NCBI RefSeq assembly: GCF_003696345.1
Contig: NZ_RFLX01000003.1
Location: 338,240 to 402,239 of the forward strand
DNA from: Teichococcus wenyumeiae
GTDB taxonomy: Bacteria; Pseudomonadota; Alphaproteobacteria; Acetobacterales; Acetobacteraceae
Direction: 5' to 3'
Length of the DNA stretch: 64,000 nt
Shown here: one piece after another, positions 31,500 through 41,822 of the stretch
Layout of the letters: the number at the start of each line of letters is the position of its first letter
Numbering within the stretch: the first letter of the stretch is position 1
Translations under genes and position numbers: made by a program
The notes under the pieces: generated by a model
The model's input: only the letters and a program-made list of their open reading frames with translations
Told to the model about the DNA's origin: nothing
Databases searched by the model: none

Positions 31500-34256
31500 G
31501 TGAGCGACAGCGACAACGGCTCCGTCCCGCCGGAAGACAGCATCCCGTCGCCCGAAGGCCAGATGCCGATCGCGATCGAGGAGGAGATGCGCAGCTCCTA
31601 CCTCGCTTACGCGATGAGCGTGATCGTCTCCCGCGCGTTGCCGGATGCGCGGGACGGGCTGAAGCCGGTGCACCGGCGCATCCTGTTCTCGATGAACGAG
31701 AACGGCTTCACCAACGACAAGCCCTACAAGAAATCGGCCCGCGTCGTCGGCGACGTGATGGGTAAGTATCACCCGCACGGCGACAGCGCGATCTATGACG
31801 CCATGGTCCGCATGGCGCAGACCTTCTCGCTGCGCGTGCCGCTGATCGACGGCCAGGGCAATTTCGGCTCCATGGACGGCGACCCGCCGGCGGCCATGCG
31901 CTACACCGAGGCGCGCCTCGCCAAGTCCGCGACGGCCCTGCTGGAGGGGATCGACGAGGATACGATCGACTTCCAGCCGAACTACGACGAAAGCGCGGAA
32001 GAGCCGCGCGTGCTGCCGGCTGCCTTCCCCAACCTGCTGGTGAATGGCGCCAACGGCATCGCCGTCGGCATGGCGACGAATATTCCGCCGCACAACCCGA
32101 ACGAAGTCATCGACGCGACGCTGAAGCTGATCGCGGAGCCGGATACCTCGCTGGATGATCTGATGAAGATCATCCCCGGCCCGGACTTCCCGACCGGCGC
32201 GCTGATCATCGGCCGCAGCGGCATCCGCTCCGCCTTTGAGACGGGGCGTGGCTCCATCGTGCTGCGCGCCCGCGCCGAGGTGGAGGAGATGCGCGGCGGC
32301 CGCAGCTGCATCGCGATCTCCGAGATCCCGTATCAGGTCAACAAGTCCTCGCTGATCGAGCGCATCGCCGACCTCGTGCGCACCAAGCAGCTTGAAGGCA
32401 TCAGCGACCTGCGGGACGAGAGCGACCGCTCCGGCCTGCGCATCGTGATCGAGCTGAAGAAGGACGCGACGCCGGAGGTGGTGCTGAACCACCTCTACCG
32501 TTACACGCAGCTTCAGACCTCCGTCGCCGTCAACATGCTGGCGCTGGACGAGGGCCGCCCGGTGCAGATGGGGCTGATCCATGCGCTGAAGGCCTTCATC
32601 AAGTTCCGCGAGGAAGTGATCCTGCGCCGCTCCCGCTTCCGGCTGGGCAAGGCGCGGGACCGTGGGCACCTGCTGATCGGCCTTTCCATCGCCGTCGCCA
32701 ATATTGACGAGGTGATCAAGCTGATCCGCGAAAGCAGCGATGCTGCCGCCGCACGGGCCGCGCTGATGGCGCGGGACTGGCCGGCGGGCGACATCGCGCC
32801 GCTGCTCGCGCTGGTGGATGACGCCGGCAATCAGGTGGTCAATGAGACGGTGCGCCTGACGGAAGCCCAGGCACGCGGTATCCTGGAACTGCGCCTGCAC
32901 CGCCTGACCGGGCTGGAGCAGGAGAAGATCACCGCCGAGCTGGATGAGGTCGCCGGCCGTATCCGGGAGCTGCTGGAGATTCTGTCCTCGCATCCGCGCC
33001 GCATGGAGCTGATGAGCGAGGAGCTGATCGCGGTGCGCGGCCAGATCGCTTCCTCCCGCCTTTCCGAGATCGTGGACGGCATTGCCGACCAGGATGACGA
33101 GAGCCTGGTGGAGCCCGGCCTGATGGTCGTGACCCTGACGCGCGATGGCTACGTGAAGCGCACGCCGCTGGACGTGTTTCGCGCCCAGAACCGGGGCGGG
33201 CGCGGCCGCAGCGCGGCGGGGACGCGGCAGGACGACGTGGTGGTGCGCTCCTTCAACGCGCATACCCACCAGTGGGTGCTGTTCTTCACCAGCCGCGGCA
33301 TCGCGTTTCGGGAGAAGGTGTGGAAGCTGCCGGAGGCCGGCCCCACCGCGCGTGGCCGCTCTCTGCGCCAGTTGCTGCAGTTGCAGGAGAAGGAAGGCGT
33401 CACCGCCGTGCTGCCGCTGCCGCAGGATGAAAGCCTGTGGGAGAACCTGCACCTCGTCTTCGCCACGGCGCAGGGCAATGTGCGCCGCAACCGGCTCTCC
33501 GACTTCAAGAATGTCCGCTCCTCGGGCCTCATCGCCATGAAGCTGGATGAGGGCGACAGCCTGATCGGCGTCTCGACCTGCCGCGAGGGTGACGACGTGC
33601 TGCTGGCGACCCGCCAGGGCCGCGCCATCCGCTTCATGGCCGATGTGGAAACGCTGCGTGTCTTCGCCGGACGTGACTCCACTGGCGTGCGCGGCATCAA
33701 GCTGGGGCAGGGGGATGAGGTGATCGCCCTCTCCGTTCTGCGCCATGTCGAGGCAACGCCGGATGAACGTGCCGCTTACCTGAAGCTGGCGGCTCAGAAG
33801 CGCCGCAACGGCTCCGAGGAAGCGGAGGCTGGCGCCGAGATCGAGGAAGAGACCGAGGCTTCCAGCGACATCGCCCTGCCGGCCGAAAGGGCGGCGGAGA
33901 TGGAGGATGCCGAGGAAATCTTGCTGACGGTCACGGATGGCGGCTTCGGCAAGCGCAGCTCGGCCTATGAGTACCGGGTCTCTGGCCGCGGCGGGCAGGG
34001 CATCGCCAATATCACCCTGACGCAGCGTACCGGCCGCGAGGTGGTGACCACCTTCCCGGTGCGCAGCGGCGATGACGTGATGCTGGTGACCGACAACGGC
34101 CGCCTGATCCGCATGCCGGTGGACCAGGTCCGCATCACCGGCCGTTCCTCCATGGGCGTCACGCTGCTGCGGTTGAACGATGGTGAGCGGGTGACCTCCT
34201 GCTTCACCGTGGTGGAGGAGCAGGGCGTGGACGAGGCAGACAGCACCGATGCCTGA
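31500..34256 (+). CDS. gyrA: DNA gyrase subunit A
   Basis: 918 residues starting at GTG 31500 with AGGAAG just upstream. It breaks and rejoins DNA through Tyr135 (AMRYTEAR). The quinolone-resistance region reads [12 protein letters not shown], with Ser96 and Asp100 matching the susceptible residues of E. coli (Ser83, Asp87). The C-terminal beta-pinwheel carries the GyrA-box-like [12 protein letters not shown] (about 562-573). An acidic, Glu-rich insertion near 775-805 ([17 protein letters not shown]) is unusual in length and sits between pinwheel blades. It overlaps coaD by 8 bp. Confidence 0.97.
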   Translation: MSDSDNGSVPPEDSIPSPEGQMPIAIEEEMRSSYLAYAMSVIVSRALPDARDGLKPVHRRILFSMNENGFTNDKPYKKSARVVGDVMGKYHPHGDSAIYDAMVRMAQTFSLRVPLIDGQGNFGSMDGDPPAAMRYTEARLAKSATALLEGIDEDTIDFQPNYDESAEEPRVLPAAFPNLLVNGANGIAVGMATNIPPHNPNEVIDATLKLIAEPDTSLDDLMKIIPGPDFPTGALIIGRSGIRSAFETGRGSIVLRARAEVEEMRGGRSCIAISEIPYQVNKSSLIERIADLVRTKQLEGISDLRDESDRSGLRIVIELKKDATPEVVLNHLYRYTQLQTSVAVNMLALDEGRPVQMGLIHALKAFIKFREEVILRRSRFRLGKARDRGHLLIGLSIAVANIDEVIKLIRESSDAAAARAALMARDWPAGDIAPLLALVDDAGNQVVNETVRLTEAQARGILELRLHRLTGLEQEKITAELDEVAGRIRELLEILSSHPRRMELMSEELIAVRGQIASSRLSEIVDGIADQDDESLVEPGLMVVTLTRDGYVKRTPLDVFRAQNRGGRGRSAAGTRQDDVVVRSFNAHTHQWVLFFTSRGIAFREKVWKLPEAGPTARGRSLRQLLQLQEKEGVTAVLPLPQDESLWENLHLVFATAQGNVRRNRLSDFKNVRSSGLIAMKLDEGDSLIGVSTCREGDDVLLATRQGRAIRFMADVETLRVFAGRDSTGVRGIKLGQGDEVIALSVLRHVEATPDERAAYLKLAAQKRRNGSEEAEAGAEIEEETEASSDIALPAERAAEMEDAEEILLTVTDGGFGKRSSAYEYRVSGRGGQGIANITLTQRTGREVVTTFPVRSGDDVMLVTDNGRLIRMPVDQVRITGRSSMGVTLLRLNDGERVTSCFTVVEEQGVDEADSTDA

Positions 34257-34776
34257 GCCGCGCCCGCGCCTGAGAGCCGGGGTCTACCCCGGCACCTTCG
34301 ACCCGGTGACGAATGGGCATCTCGACATCATCCACCGGGCCGCGCGTATCCTGGACCGGCTGGTGATCGGCGTGGCCAAGAACATCGGCAAAGGCCCGCT
34401 CTTTCCTTTGGAGGAGCGGGTGGAGCTGGTGCGCGCCGAGGCCGAGATCATCGCGGCGCAGACCGGCACCATCATCGAGGTCGTGCCTTTCGAGAGCCTG
34501 CTGGTCTCCTTCGCCCATGAGGTTGACGCGCAGGTGATCGTCCGCGGGCTGCGCGCCGTGACCGATTTCGACTACGAGTTCCAGATGGCGGGCATGAACC
34601 GCCGGCTGGACCCGGAAGTTGAATTGCTCTTCCTGATGGCCAGTGAAGGCAACCATTTCATCTCCTCCCGTTTCGTGAAGGAGATCGCGCGGTTGGGAGG
34701 TGATATTTCCACCTTCGTGCCGCGCCTCACGTTGCAACGCACGCTGGAGCGTGTGCAGCAACACCCAGGAGAATGA
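34249..34776 (+). CDS. coaD: Phosphopantetheine adenylyltransferase
   Basis: 175 residues. It makes dephospho-CoA from 4'-phosphopantetheine and ATP. The nucleotidyltransferase motifs are [15 protein letters not shown] (TxxH motif) and [16 protein letters not shown] (ISSTxVR motif), with [14 protein letters not shown] in the middle. The gene overlaps the end of gyrA and is followed 7 bp later by the cyclophilin gene. Confidence 0.97.
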   Translation: MPEPRPRLRAGVYPGTFDPVTNGHLDIIHRAARILDRLVIGVAKNIGKGPLFPLEERVELVRAEAEIIAAQTGTIIEVVPFESLLVSFAHEVDAQVIVRGLRAVTDFDYEFQMAGMNRRLDPEVELLFLMASEGNHFISSRFVKEIARLGGDISTFVPRLTLQRTLERVQQHPGE

Positions 34777-34783
34777 AACGCGC

Positions 34784-35359
34784 ATGCAGCGACGCACTCT
34801 TCTCGCCAGCACCATCGCCGCCACGGGGATCATGATGACCGATACCAACGACGCCGCCGCCCAGGGCGCGGTCGACAAGGAAAACACGCTCTATCTCGAC
34901 CTGAAGGATGGCCGCGTCACCATCCAGCTGCTGCCCGAGCTGGCGCCGAAGCATGTGGAGCGGATCAAGACTCTGGTGCGCCAGGGCTTCTATGACGGCA
35001 CGCCCTTCCACCGGGTGATCGAGGGCTTCATGGCCCAGGGCGGCGACCCGACCGGCACCGGCACCGGCGGCAGCCAGCTGCCCGACCTTCCCGCCGAGTT
35101 CAGCCCGCCGGCCAAGGCCCGCTACCTGCGCGGCACCTGCGGCATGGCCCGCACCATGAACCCGAACTCGGCCAACAGCCAGTTCTTCATCATGTTCGCC
35201 CCGGCGCCGAGCCTGGACGGCCAGTACACCATCTGGGGCCGCGTGACCTCCGGCATGGACGTGGTGGACAAGATCAAGCGCGGCCAGGGCAGCAGCGGCA
35301 TGGTGCCGGCCCCCGCCGATAAGCTGATCAAGGCGCAGATCGCCGCCGACGCCGGCTGA
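34784..35359 (+). CDS. Exported cyclophilin-type peptidyl-prolyl isomerase
   Basis: 191 residues from the ATG at 34784. A signal peptide with paired Arg begins MQRRTLLASTIAATG and ends near AAAQGA, so the protein is periplasmic. The cyclophilin core is complete: FYDGTPFHRVIEGFMAQGGD, NSANSQFFIMFAPAPSLDGQYTIWGRV. The catalytic Arg is in FHRV. It speeds folding at proline bonds in the periplasm. It is the last gene of the gyrA-coaD run. Confidence 0.94.
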   Translation: MQRRTLLASTIAATGIMMTDTNDAAAQGAVDKENTLYLDLKDGRVTIQLLPELAPKHVERIKTLVRQGFYDGTPFHRVIEGFMAQGGDPTGTGTGGSQLPDLPAEFSPPAKARYLRGTCGMARTMNPNSANSQFFIMFAPAPSLDGQYTIWGRVTSGMDVVDKIKRGQGSSGMVPAPADKLIKAQIAADAG

Positions 35360-35386
35360 GGCTTTTCTGAAGCCTCCGGCTTGACA

Positions 35387-35427
35387 GAAGGCCGGTGCGA
35401 GGGTTTCTCCCGCGCATCGGCCTTCTT
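35387..35427 (+). terminator. Strong hairpin terminator after the cyclophilin gene
   Basis: GAAGGCCGGTGCGAGGG (35387-35403) pairs with CCCGCGCATCGGCCTTC (35409-35425) over 17 bp with one G-U pair and one mismatch, loop TTTCT, followed by TTCATTCT. It separates the gyrA run from tRNA-Lys. Confidence 0.8.
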
Positions 35428-35433
35428 CATTCT

Positions 35434-35506
35434 GTGCCCGTAGCTCAGCCGGTAGAGCACGTGACTTTTAATCATGGGGTCGTGGGTTCGAGTCCCACCG
35501 GGCACA
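35434..35506 (+). tRNA. tRNA-Lys (TTT)
   Basis: 73 nt. The acceptor stem is GTGCCCG/CGGGCAC, the D stem GCTC/GAGC, the anticodon stem CGTGA/TCATG with loop CTTTTAA (TTT), and the T stem GTGGG/CCCAC with TTCGAGT. The 3' CCA is not encoded (discriminator A is followed by TTT), unlike the two complete tRNAs to its left. It is a target of MnmA, encoded in this window. Confidence 0.94.
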
Positions 35507-35602
35507 TTTCCTTGCGCTGGCGGCATGCCGCCGCAACGCTCCCATCTCGCTTCCATTATCATCGCAACCCGCCAGTGATGGCGTGCTCGGTGGAGGTTTG
35601 CG

Positions 35603-37042
35603 ATGGGTTGGGACTGGCTACCCTCGGCGCTTGACCTGGCGCGGTTTCAGTTCGCCTTCACCGTTTCGTTCCACTTCCTGTTTCCCGCCTTCACCATTGG
35701 ACTGGCCAGCTTCCTGGCGGTGCTGGAAGGGCTCTGGCTCTATACCGGGCGGTCGCATTACCTCGACCTCTTCCGCTACTGGCTGAAGGTCTTCGCCATC
35801 GCCTTCGCGATGGGCGTGGTGTCCGGCGTCGTGATGTCCTACCAGTTTGGCACCAACTGGGCGCGCTTCTCTGACCAGGTGGGCAATATCCTGGGCCCTG
35901 TGATGGCCTATGAGGTCCTGACCGCCTTCTTCCTGGAAGCCGGCTTCCTCGGCATCATGCTGTTCGGGCTGGAGAGGGTCGGGAAGAAGCTGCATTTCCT
36001 GGCGACCCTGCTTGTGGCCGTGGGCACGCTCTTCTCCTCCTTCTGGATACTGTCCGCCAATTCCTGGATGCAGACGCCGGCCGGCTACAGCATCGCCGCC
36101 GATGGGCGCTTCATGCCAGCCGACTGGTGGGCCATCATCTTTAACCCGTCTTTCCCCTACCGCCTGGCCCATACCGTGACCGCCGCCTACCTCACCACGG
36201 CCTTTATCGTCGGCGGCGTGGCGGCCTTCCACCTGCTGCGGGATGAGCGGAACCCGCGCACCCGCATCATGTTCTCCATGGCCATGTGGATGGCGGCCAT
36301 CGTCGCGCCGATCCAGATCGTGATCGGCGACTTCCATGGCCTGAACACGCTGAAGTACCAGCCGCAGAAGGTCGCGGCCATGGAAGGGCATTGGGAACGG
36401 CAGCGCGGCGCGCCGCTGATCGTGCTGGGCCAGCCCGACATGGCGACGGAGGAGACGCGGGTCCTTTTCGAGATCCCACACCTCTCCGCCCTGATCCTGA
36501 CCCACGAATGGAATGGCGAGACACCGGGGCTGAAGGACGTGCCGGCCGACCAGCGCCCAACCAACGTGCCGCTGGTCTTCTGGTCCTTCCGCATCATGGT
36601 GGCCATAGGCACGCTGATGGCGCTGCTGGGCGTGGTCTCGCTCTGGCTGCGCTGGCGCGGGCGCCTCTACACCGCGCCGCTCTTTCATCGCGCGGCCGTG
36701 GCCATGGGGCCGGCGGGGCTGATCGCCGTCATCGCCGGCTGGATCACGACCGAAGCCGGGCGCCAGCCCTTCACCGTCTATAACCTGCTGCGCACGGCCG
36801 ACAGCGTCTCTCCACTCCAGGCGCCGGCGGTGGGGGCCTCTCTGCTGGGTTTCATCCTGGTCTATTTCATCGTCTTCGGCGCCGGCGTGCTCTACCTCTT
36901 CAAGCTGTTCTCCCATTCGCCGCATGACGCGGAGCGTGGGCCGAAGGATGCCGAGCCTATCCGCACCGCCGGCATCACCCCGGGCCCGCCGCAGCTGCAA
37001 CACCACGACGCCGATCCGCGCCCGCAACAGCAGCGCTCTTGA
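35603..37042 (+). CDS. cydA: Cytochrome bd quinol oxidase subunit I (cyanide-insensitive type)
   Basis: 479 residues with about nine membrane helices. It oxidises quinol and reduces oxygen without pumping protons. Haem ligand segments are visible: His near residue 22 in [12 protein letters not shown], His in [11 protein letters not shown] (about 190) and the Met-bearing segment around 393. The quinol loop is short, which with the C-terminal Pro/His-rich tail points to the CioA branch. It begins at the ATG at 35603 and runs into cydB with a 14-bp gap. Confidence 0.94.
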   Translation: MGWDWLPSALDLARFQFAFTVSFHFLFPAFTIGLASFLAVLEGLWLYTGRSHYLDLFRYWLKVFAIAFAMGVVSGVVMSYQFGTNWARFSDQVGNILGPVMAYEVLTAFFLEAGFLGIMLFGLERVGKKLHFLATLLVAVGTLFSSFWILSANSWMQTPAGYSIAADGRFMPADWWAIIFNPSFPYRLAHTVTAAYLTTAFIVGGVAAFHLLRDERNPRTRIMFSMAMWMAAIVAPIQIVIGDFHGLNTLKYQPQKVAAMEGHWERQRGAPLIVLGQPDMATEETRVLFEIPHLSALILTHEWNGETPGLKDVPADQRPTNVPLVFWSFRIMVAIGTLMALLGVVSLWLRWRGRLYTAPLFHRAAVAMGPAGLIAVIAGWITTEAGRQPFTVYNLLRTADSVSPLQAPAVGASLLGFILVYFIVFGAGVLYLFKLFSHSPHDAERGPKDAEPIRTAGITPGPPQLQHHDADPRPQQQRS

Positions 37043-37056
37043 GGAAGGCCAGGACG

Positions 37057-38121
37057 ATGGAAGAATCCCTGCCGCTCATCTGGGCCGTGATCATCGCCAC
37101 GGCGGTGTTCCTCTACGTCTGCATGGATGGCTTCGACCTCGGCCTTGGCATCCTCTTTCCCTGGTTCCAGGAGAAGGAGGAGCGGGATGTCATGGTGAAT
37201 TCCGTGGCGCCGGTATGGGATGGCAACGAGACCTGGCTGGTGATGGGGGGAGGCGGGCTCTTCGCCGTCTTCCCGCTGGCCTATGCCACCATTCTCCCCG
37301 CGCTCTACATGCCGCTGATCCTGATGCTGCTGGCGCTGATCTTCCGTGGCGTCTCGTTCGAGATGCGCTTCAAGGCGGAAACGGCGTGGGGGCAGACCTG
37401 GTGGGACCGTGCCTTCAGCTGGGGCAGCTACCTCGCCACCTTCTGCCAGGGCATCGCCCTGGGTGCCCTGGTGCAGGGCATCAGGGTGGAGAACCGCAGC
37501 TACGCCGGGGGTTGGTGGGACTGGCTGACGCCCTTCTCGCTGCTGACCGGGCTGGCGCTGGTCATCGGCTATGGCCTGCTGGGCGCCTGCTGGCTGATCT
37601 GGCGCAGCGAGGGCGATATCGCCGCCAAGGCACGGCGCGTGGCGCGTGTGCTGGGCTTCGCGACCCTGGGCTGCATCGCGCTGGTCAGCATGATCATGCC
37701 CCTCCTGCAGCCGGCCTTCTATGAGCGCTGGTTCTCCATGCCGTGGATGCTGCGCGCCGCCCCGGTGCCGCTGCTGGTGCTGCTGCTGGCCTGGCTGTTC
37801 TTCCGAGCCCTACCGGCGACGGCCGCGCGGGAGGCTTCGGCCCCCCATGACCCGACCGGCCGCAGCTTCCGCTGGCGGGACGGCGTGCCCTTCCTCTGCG
37901 TGCTCGGCTGGTTCTTTCTGTCCTATACCGGGCTGGGCATCAGCCTCTGGCCCAATATCGTGCCGCCGGACATCAGCATCTGGGACGCGGCAGCTTCTCC
38001 CAGCTCCCTGCTCTTCCTGCTGGTCGGTGCTTCGATCCTGATCCCGATCATCCTGTGCTACACCGGCTATACCTACTGGCTCTTCCGCGGGAAGGTGCGG
38101 ATCGGCGAGGGCTACCACTGA
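37057..38121 (+). CDS. cydB: Cytochrome bd quinol oxidase subunit II
   Basis: 354 residues from the ATG at 37057, which follows AGGAAGGCCAGGACG; a TTG at 37039 is in frame but inferior. About eight membrane helices. The family N-terminus LIWAVIIATAVFLYVCMDGFDLGLGILFP and NGNETWLVMGGG-like DGNETWLVMGGGGLFAVFP are diagnostic. It forms the heterodimer core with cydA. Its stop overlaps the start of the next small gene by one base (TGATG). Confidence 0.95.
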   Translation: MEESLPLIWAVIIATAVFLYVCMDGFDLGLGILFPWFQEKEERDVMVNSVAPVWDGNETWLVMGGGGLFAVFPLAYATILPALYMPLILMLLALIFRGVSFEMRFKAETAWGQTWWDRAFSWGSYLATFCQGIALGALVQGIRVENRSYAGGWWDWLTPFSLLTGLALVIGYGLLGACWLIWRSEGDIAAKARRVARVLGFATLGCIALVSMIMPLLQPAFYERWFSMPWMLRAAPVPLLVLLLAWLFFRALPATAAREASAPHDPTGRSFRWRDGVPFLCVLGWFFLSYTGLGISLWPNIVPPDISIWDAAASPSSLLFLLVGASILIPIILCYTGYTYWLFRGKVRIGEGYH

Positions 38122-38222
38122 TGCTGCGCCGCCTGGGCTGGTTCTTCGTGCTCTGGCTGGCGGGCGTGGCGACTGTCGGCCTGGTGGCCAGCCTGATCCG
38201 CCTGGTCATGCGCATGCCTTAG
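38121..38222 (+). CDS. 33-residue cytochrome bd small subunit (DUF2474/CydX-like)
   Basis: The gene starts in the last base of the cydB stop (TGATG) and encodes 33 residues: a basic N-terminus (MLRRLGWFFVLWLAG), one membrane helix (about residues 7-27) and RLVMRMP at the end. DUF2474 proteins look like this and are encoded right after cio-type cydB genes; CydX plays the stabilising role in E. coli. The one-base overlap implies coupled translation with cydB. It is easy to miss because of its length. Confidence 0.85.
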   Translation: MLRRLGWFFVLWLAGVATVGLVASLIRLVMRMP

Positions 38223-38266
38223 GTGGCTGGCGGCGCAGCCGCAGGAAGGGTAAGCACGGCGGCAAC

Positions 38267-39352
38267 ATGCCGCCTCTGCTCACCATCGTCGTGCCCTGTT
38301 TCAACGAGGCCGAGAACGTCATCCCTATGGCCCAGCGGCTTGAAGCCGCGCTGCAGGGCATCGCATGGGAAGTCATCTTCGTCGATGACGACAGCCCGGA
38401 CGGCACCGCCGCCATCGCACGCCGGCTGGCGGAGCAGGATGAACGCGTGCGCTGCATCCGCCGCATCGGCCGCCGGGGGCTCGCTTCCGCTTGCATCGAA
38501 GGCATGATGGCCTCCTCCGCGCCCTATGTCGCGGTGATCGACGGCGACCTTCAGCACGATGAGACCATCCTGCCGAGAATGCTGGAGGCGCTGCGCTCCG
38601 GCCGCGCCGATGTCGCCATCGGCAGCCGCCATGTGCCGGGCGGGGAGGCGGCGGAAGGCTTCTCCCCCCTGCGGCGGCGGATCAGCGAGGGCGGCACCGC
38701 CTTGGCCCGCGCCATGCTGCCGGTGCGGGTGGAAGACCCCATGAGCGGCTACTTCATGCTGCCGCGCCCGATCTTTGAGGAACTGGCGCCCCGCCTAACC
38801 GGGCGCGGCTTCAAGATCCTGGTGGATATCCTGCTCTCCGCCGGCCGCAAGCTGCGGGTGGAGGAGGTGCCCTATACCTTCCGCCCCCGCGTGGCCGGCG
38901 ATTCCAAGCTGGATACCGCTGTGCTGCTGGAATTCCTGGCCCTGCTGCTGGACAAGGCGCTGGGCGGCCTGCTGCCGCTGCGCTTCATGTCCTTCGCGCT
39001 GGTGGGGGGCTTCGGCATCCTGGTGCATCTGGCGGTGCTGGGCGTGGCCATCCGCTTCATGCCCTTCGTCAATGCCCAGTGGGTGGCGACCTTCGTGGCC
39101 ATGACCGCCAATTTCTGGCTGAATAACCGCATCACCTACCGTGACGTGAGGCTGCGCGGCCCTAAGCTCTGGCGCGGGCTGATTCTCTTCTACGTCGTCT
39201 GCGGGCTTGGTGCGGCGGCCAATGTGGGCGTCGCCGACCTGCTGCTGCGGGATGAACTGGCGGCATGGCGGTGGGCCGGCGCGGCCGGTGCCCTGCTGAC
39301 CGGCGTCTGGAACTACGCGGTTTCGGCGACGCTGGTGTGGCGCGCACGATGA
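38267..39352 (+). CDS. Family 2 glycosyltransferase fused to a GtrA-like membrane domain
   Basis: 361 residues. The N-terminal 230 residues are a dolichol/polyprenol-phosphate sugar synthase-type GT2 domain: PPLLTIVVPCFNEAENV, FVDDDSPDGT, the DGDLQHDE metal site and SGYFMLPR. The C-terminal 120 residues carry four membrane helices typical of GtrA (LPLRFMSFALVGGFGILVHL, NFWLNNRITYRD). It likely loads a sugar onto a polyprenyl phosphate and flips it for the next gene's product, which it overlaps by 4 bp. Confidence 0.9.
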   Translation: MPPLLTIVVPCFNEAENVIPMAQRLEAALQGIAWEVIFVDDDSPDGTAAIARRLAEQDERVRCIRRIGRRGLASACIEGMMASSAPYVAVIDGDLQHDETILPRMLEALRSGRADVAIGSRHVPGGEAAEGFSPLRRRISEGGTALARAMLPVRVEDPMSGYFMLPRPIFEELAPRLTGRGFKILVDILLSAGRKLRVEEVPYTFRPRVAGDSKLDTAVLLEFLALLLDKALGGLLPLRFMSFALVGGFGILVHLAVLGVAIRFMPFVNAQWVATFVAMTANFWLNNRITYRDVRLRGPKLWRGLILFYVVCGLGAAANVGVADLLLRDELAAWRWAGAAGALLTGVWNYAVSATLVWRAR

Positions 39353-40788
39353 GGAACCCCTGGGTGGTGGCGCTGCTGGCGCTGACCGCCTTGCGGCTGG
39401 CGGCGGCGGTGCTGCTGCCGGTTTCGCCGGATGAGGCCTATTACTGGGTCTGGGGCCGGGCTCTGGCGCCCAGCTACTACGACCATCCGCCCATGGTGGC
39501 GCTCTGGACCGCTGCCGGCACGGCGCTGGCGGGCGATACCGGCCTGGGCATCCGCCTGCTGGGGCCGCTGGGCGTGGCGGCAGCCTCCATCCTGCTGGCA
39601 CGGGCGACGGAGGCGCTGTTTCCTGGCCGCTCCGCCGGCCCCTGGGCCGCGGCACTGCTGAACGCGACGCTGCTCTTCTCCGCCGGTGCCGTTCTGGTGA
39701 CGCCGGATACGCCGCTGCTGGTCTTCTGGTGCGCCGCGCTCTGGGCCGTCGCGGAGCTTTACCGCAGTGGAGACGGGCGTTGGTGGCTGGTCTTCGGCCT
39801 GCTGGCCGGGCTGGCGCTGCTGTCGAAATACACCGCGCTGCTGCTCGGCTTCGGGGTTATCCTGTGGCTGGCGGCGGAACCGACGATGCGGCGCTGGCTG
39901 CTGCGCTGGCAACTCTGGGCTGGTGGCGCCATCGCGCTGCTCTGCTTTGCGCCGGTCATCTGGTGGAATTCCCAGCATGCCTGGGTCAGCTTCGCCAAGC
40001 AGGGCGGGCGCGCCGGCAGCACGAGCACCGGCTCCAGCCTGCGCTACCTTGGCGAGCTGATCGGCGGTCAGGCAGCCCTGGCAACGCCCTTGATCTTCCT
40101 GTTCTGTATTGTTGGCACAGCCCTGGCCTGCCGCGCGTGGCTGCGGCAGCGCGATGCCGCCGCCGGGCTGCTGGTCTGCGTCACGGTGCCTTCGGCGCTG
40201 CTCTTCTTGTGGCAGGCCACCGGCAGCCGCGTGCAGGGCAACTGGCCCGCCATTCTCTATCCTTCCGCCTGCATCGCCGCGGCGGCCTTTCTGGGCCCCG
40301 GCTGGCGGCGCTGGAAGCAGGCCGGCATCGCCTTCGGCGCCGTGGTGACCGTGGCCGTACTGGTTCAGGCGGCATTCTCGCCCATCCCGCTGCCCCGGCG
40401 GAACGACCCGACCCTGGCCCGCCTTGGCGGCTGGCCAGCCCTGGCCGCCAGTGTCGAGCAGGCCCGGCGCGCCCAGGGCGCCCAGTTCGTCGCCGCCGAG
40501 GAATACGGCTTGGCCAGTGAACTGGCGCTGCACCTGCCGCCCGGCACGCCCGTGGTGGCCCTGGGGGACCGCTGGGACCTGTTCGACCTGCCGGCGCCGC
40601 GCGCTGGCCAGACTGGCTTGCTGATCCGTAGCGGGCGCCGAAGCGGCCCGCCGCTCTGGCCCGATGCCCAGCCTGCGGGCGAGGTGGTGCGGGCGAGGGA
40701 TGGCATCGAGGCCGAGCGCTACCGGCTGCATGCCGTGCGGGTGGAGGGAAGCGAGCCGCCTCTCGCGGTCCTGCCGTCGCGTCGCTGA
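39349..40788 (+). CDS. Family 39 (ArnT/PMT-like) membrane glycosyltransferase
   Basis: 479 residues with about 11-12 membrane helices. The first external loop has the conserved acidic pair and aromatic run (VSPDEAYYWVWGRALAPSYYDHPPMVA), typical of enzymes that move a sugar from a polyprenyl phosphate donor onto lipid A, glycan or protein. The start at ATG 39349 overlaps the upstream GT2-GtrA gene (ATGA), so the pair likely acts together: donor synthesis and then transfer. The acceptor is not evident. Confidence 0.88.
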   Translation: MRNPWVVALLALTALRLAAAVLLPVSPDEAYYWVWGRALAPSYYDHPPMVALWTAAGTALAGDTGLGIRLLGPLGVAAASILLARATEALFPGRSAGPWAAALLNATLLFSAGAVLVTPDTPLLVFWCAALWAVAELYRSGDGRWWLVFGLLAGLALLSKYTALLLGFGVILWLAAEPTMRRWLLRWQLWAGGAIALLCFAPVIWWNSQHAWVSFAKQGGRAGSTSTGSSLRYLGELIGGQAALATPLIFLFCIVGTALACRAWLRQRDAAAGLLVCVTVPSALLFLWQATGSRVQGNWPAILYPSACIAAAAFLGPGWRRWKQAGIAFGAVVTVAVLVQAAFSPIPLPRRNDPTLARLGGWPALAASVEQARRAQGAQFVAAEEYGLASELALHLPPGTPVVALGDRWDLFDLPAPRAGQTGLLIRSGRRSGPPLWPDAQPAGEVVRARDGIEAERYRLHAVRVEGSEPPLAVLPSRR

Positions 40789-40850
40789 ACGTAACGCACC
40801 CTGGCGCTACCACCGTGCTGTCCTACATGCTGGAAGGTAGGCCAGGGAGC

Positions 40851-41801
40851 ATGGCAATGCCTGTTCATATTCGTCGCGGATGGGAACTTCCCGAATCCGC
40901 TGCCACGCCCGAGCACCTCGTGCTGGGCCGCCGCAAGGCCGCGTTAGGCCTTGGCACCATCCTGGCCGCGGGGGCGCTGGGGCGCTCTGCCCTGGCGCAG
41001 GATGCCGCCGGCATGGCGGCGATGCGCAACCCGCGCTTCGAGCCCGCCCGCGCCCTGACGCCGGAAAAGGACGCCACCAACTACAACAACTATTACGAAT
41101 TCGGTGTCAGCAAGAACATCGCCTCCGCCGCCCAGCGCATGCCGCAAAGCCCCTGGAGCATCAAGCTCGACGGCATGGTGGAGAAGGAGCAGGAGATCGG
41201 CCTGGACGATCTGCTGAAGCGCATCAGCTTGGAGGAGCGGGTGCTGCGGCACCGCTGCGTCGAGGCCTGGGCCATGACGGTGCCCTGGACCGGCTTTCCG
41301 GTGTCCCAGTTGCTCAAGATGGCCGCGCCGCTTTCCAGCGCCAAATACGTCGTCTTCGAAACGGCGGCGGACCGCTCCGTCATGCCGGGCCTGCGGCAGA
41401 GCTGGTATCCCTGGCCTTACAAGGAAGGCTGCACCATCGCCGAGGCAGGCAACGAACTGTGCTTCATGGCCGTGGGCCTCTACGGCAAGCCGGTGCCGCC
41501 GCAGAACGGCGGCCCGATGCGGGTGCTCTTTCCCTGGAAATACGGCTTCAAGTCGGCCAAGGCGATCACGCGCATCACCTTCACCGACAAACGGCCGGTC
41601 AGCTTCTGGGAGAAGTTGCAGAACACCGAATACGGCTTCTGGGCCAACGTGAACCCCGAGGTGCCGCACCCGCGCTGGAGCCAGGCGCGGGAGCGGTTGC
41701 TCGGCAGCGGGGAGCAGGTGCCCACCAAGCTGTTCAACGGCTATGGCGAGTTCGTCTCCTCCCTCTACACCGATATCAAAGGCGAGAACCTCTACCTCTG
41801 A
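40851..41801 (+). CDS. msrP: Periplasmic methionine sulfoxide reductase, molybdenum subunit
   Basis: 316 residues from the ATG at 40851 (AGGGAGC upstream). A twin-arginine signal is visible (LGRRKAALGLGTILAAGALG). The sulfite-oxidase-fold Mo-binding Cys is Cys136 in RHRCVEAWAM. The family phrases NNYYEFG and NGGPMRVLFPWKYGFKSAK are present. MsrP repairs oxidised methionines in periplasmic proteins. Its usual haem partner gene msrQ is not next to it here; the neighbour is an unrelated convergent Nudix gene. Confidence 0.94.
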   Translation: MAMPVHIRRGWELPESAATPEHLVLGRRKAALGLGTILAAGALGRSALAQDAAGMAAMRNPRFEPARALTPEKDATNYNNYYEFGVSKNIASAAQRMPQSPWSIKLDGMVEKEQEIGLDDLLKRISLEERVLRHRCVEAWAMTVPWTGFPVSQLLKMAAPLSSAKYVVFETAADRSVMPGLRQSWYPWPYKEGCTIAEAGNELCFMAVGLYGKPVPPQNGGPMRVLFPWKYGFKSAKAITRITFTDKRPVSFWEKLQNTEYGFWANVNPEVPHPRWSQARERLLGSGEQVPTKLFNGYGEFVSSLYTDIKGENLYL

Positions 41802-41822
41802 AAGCAGGTGGGTCTTTCGCTT

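Noticed and set aside
31781..31810. Possible quinolone-resistance change in gyrA
   Set aside because: Ser96 and Asp100 are the susceptible-type residues, so there is no sign of resistance.
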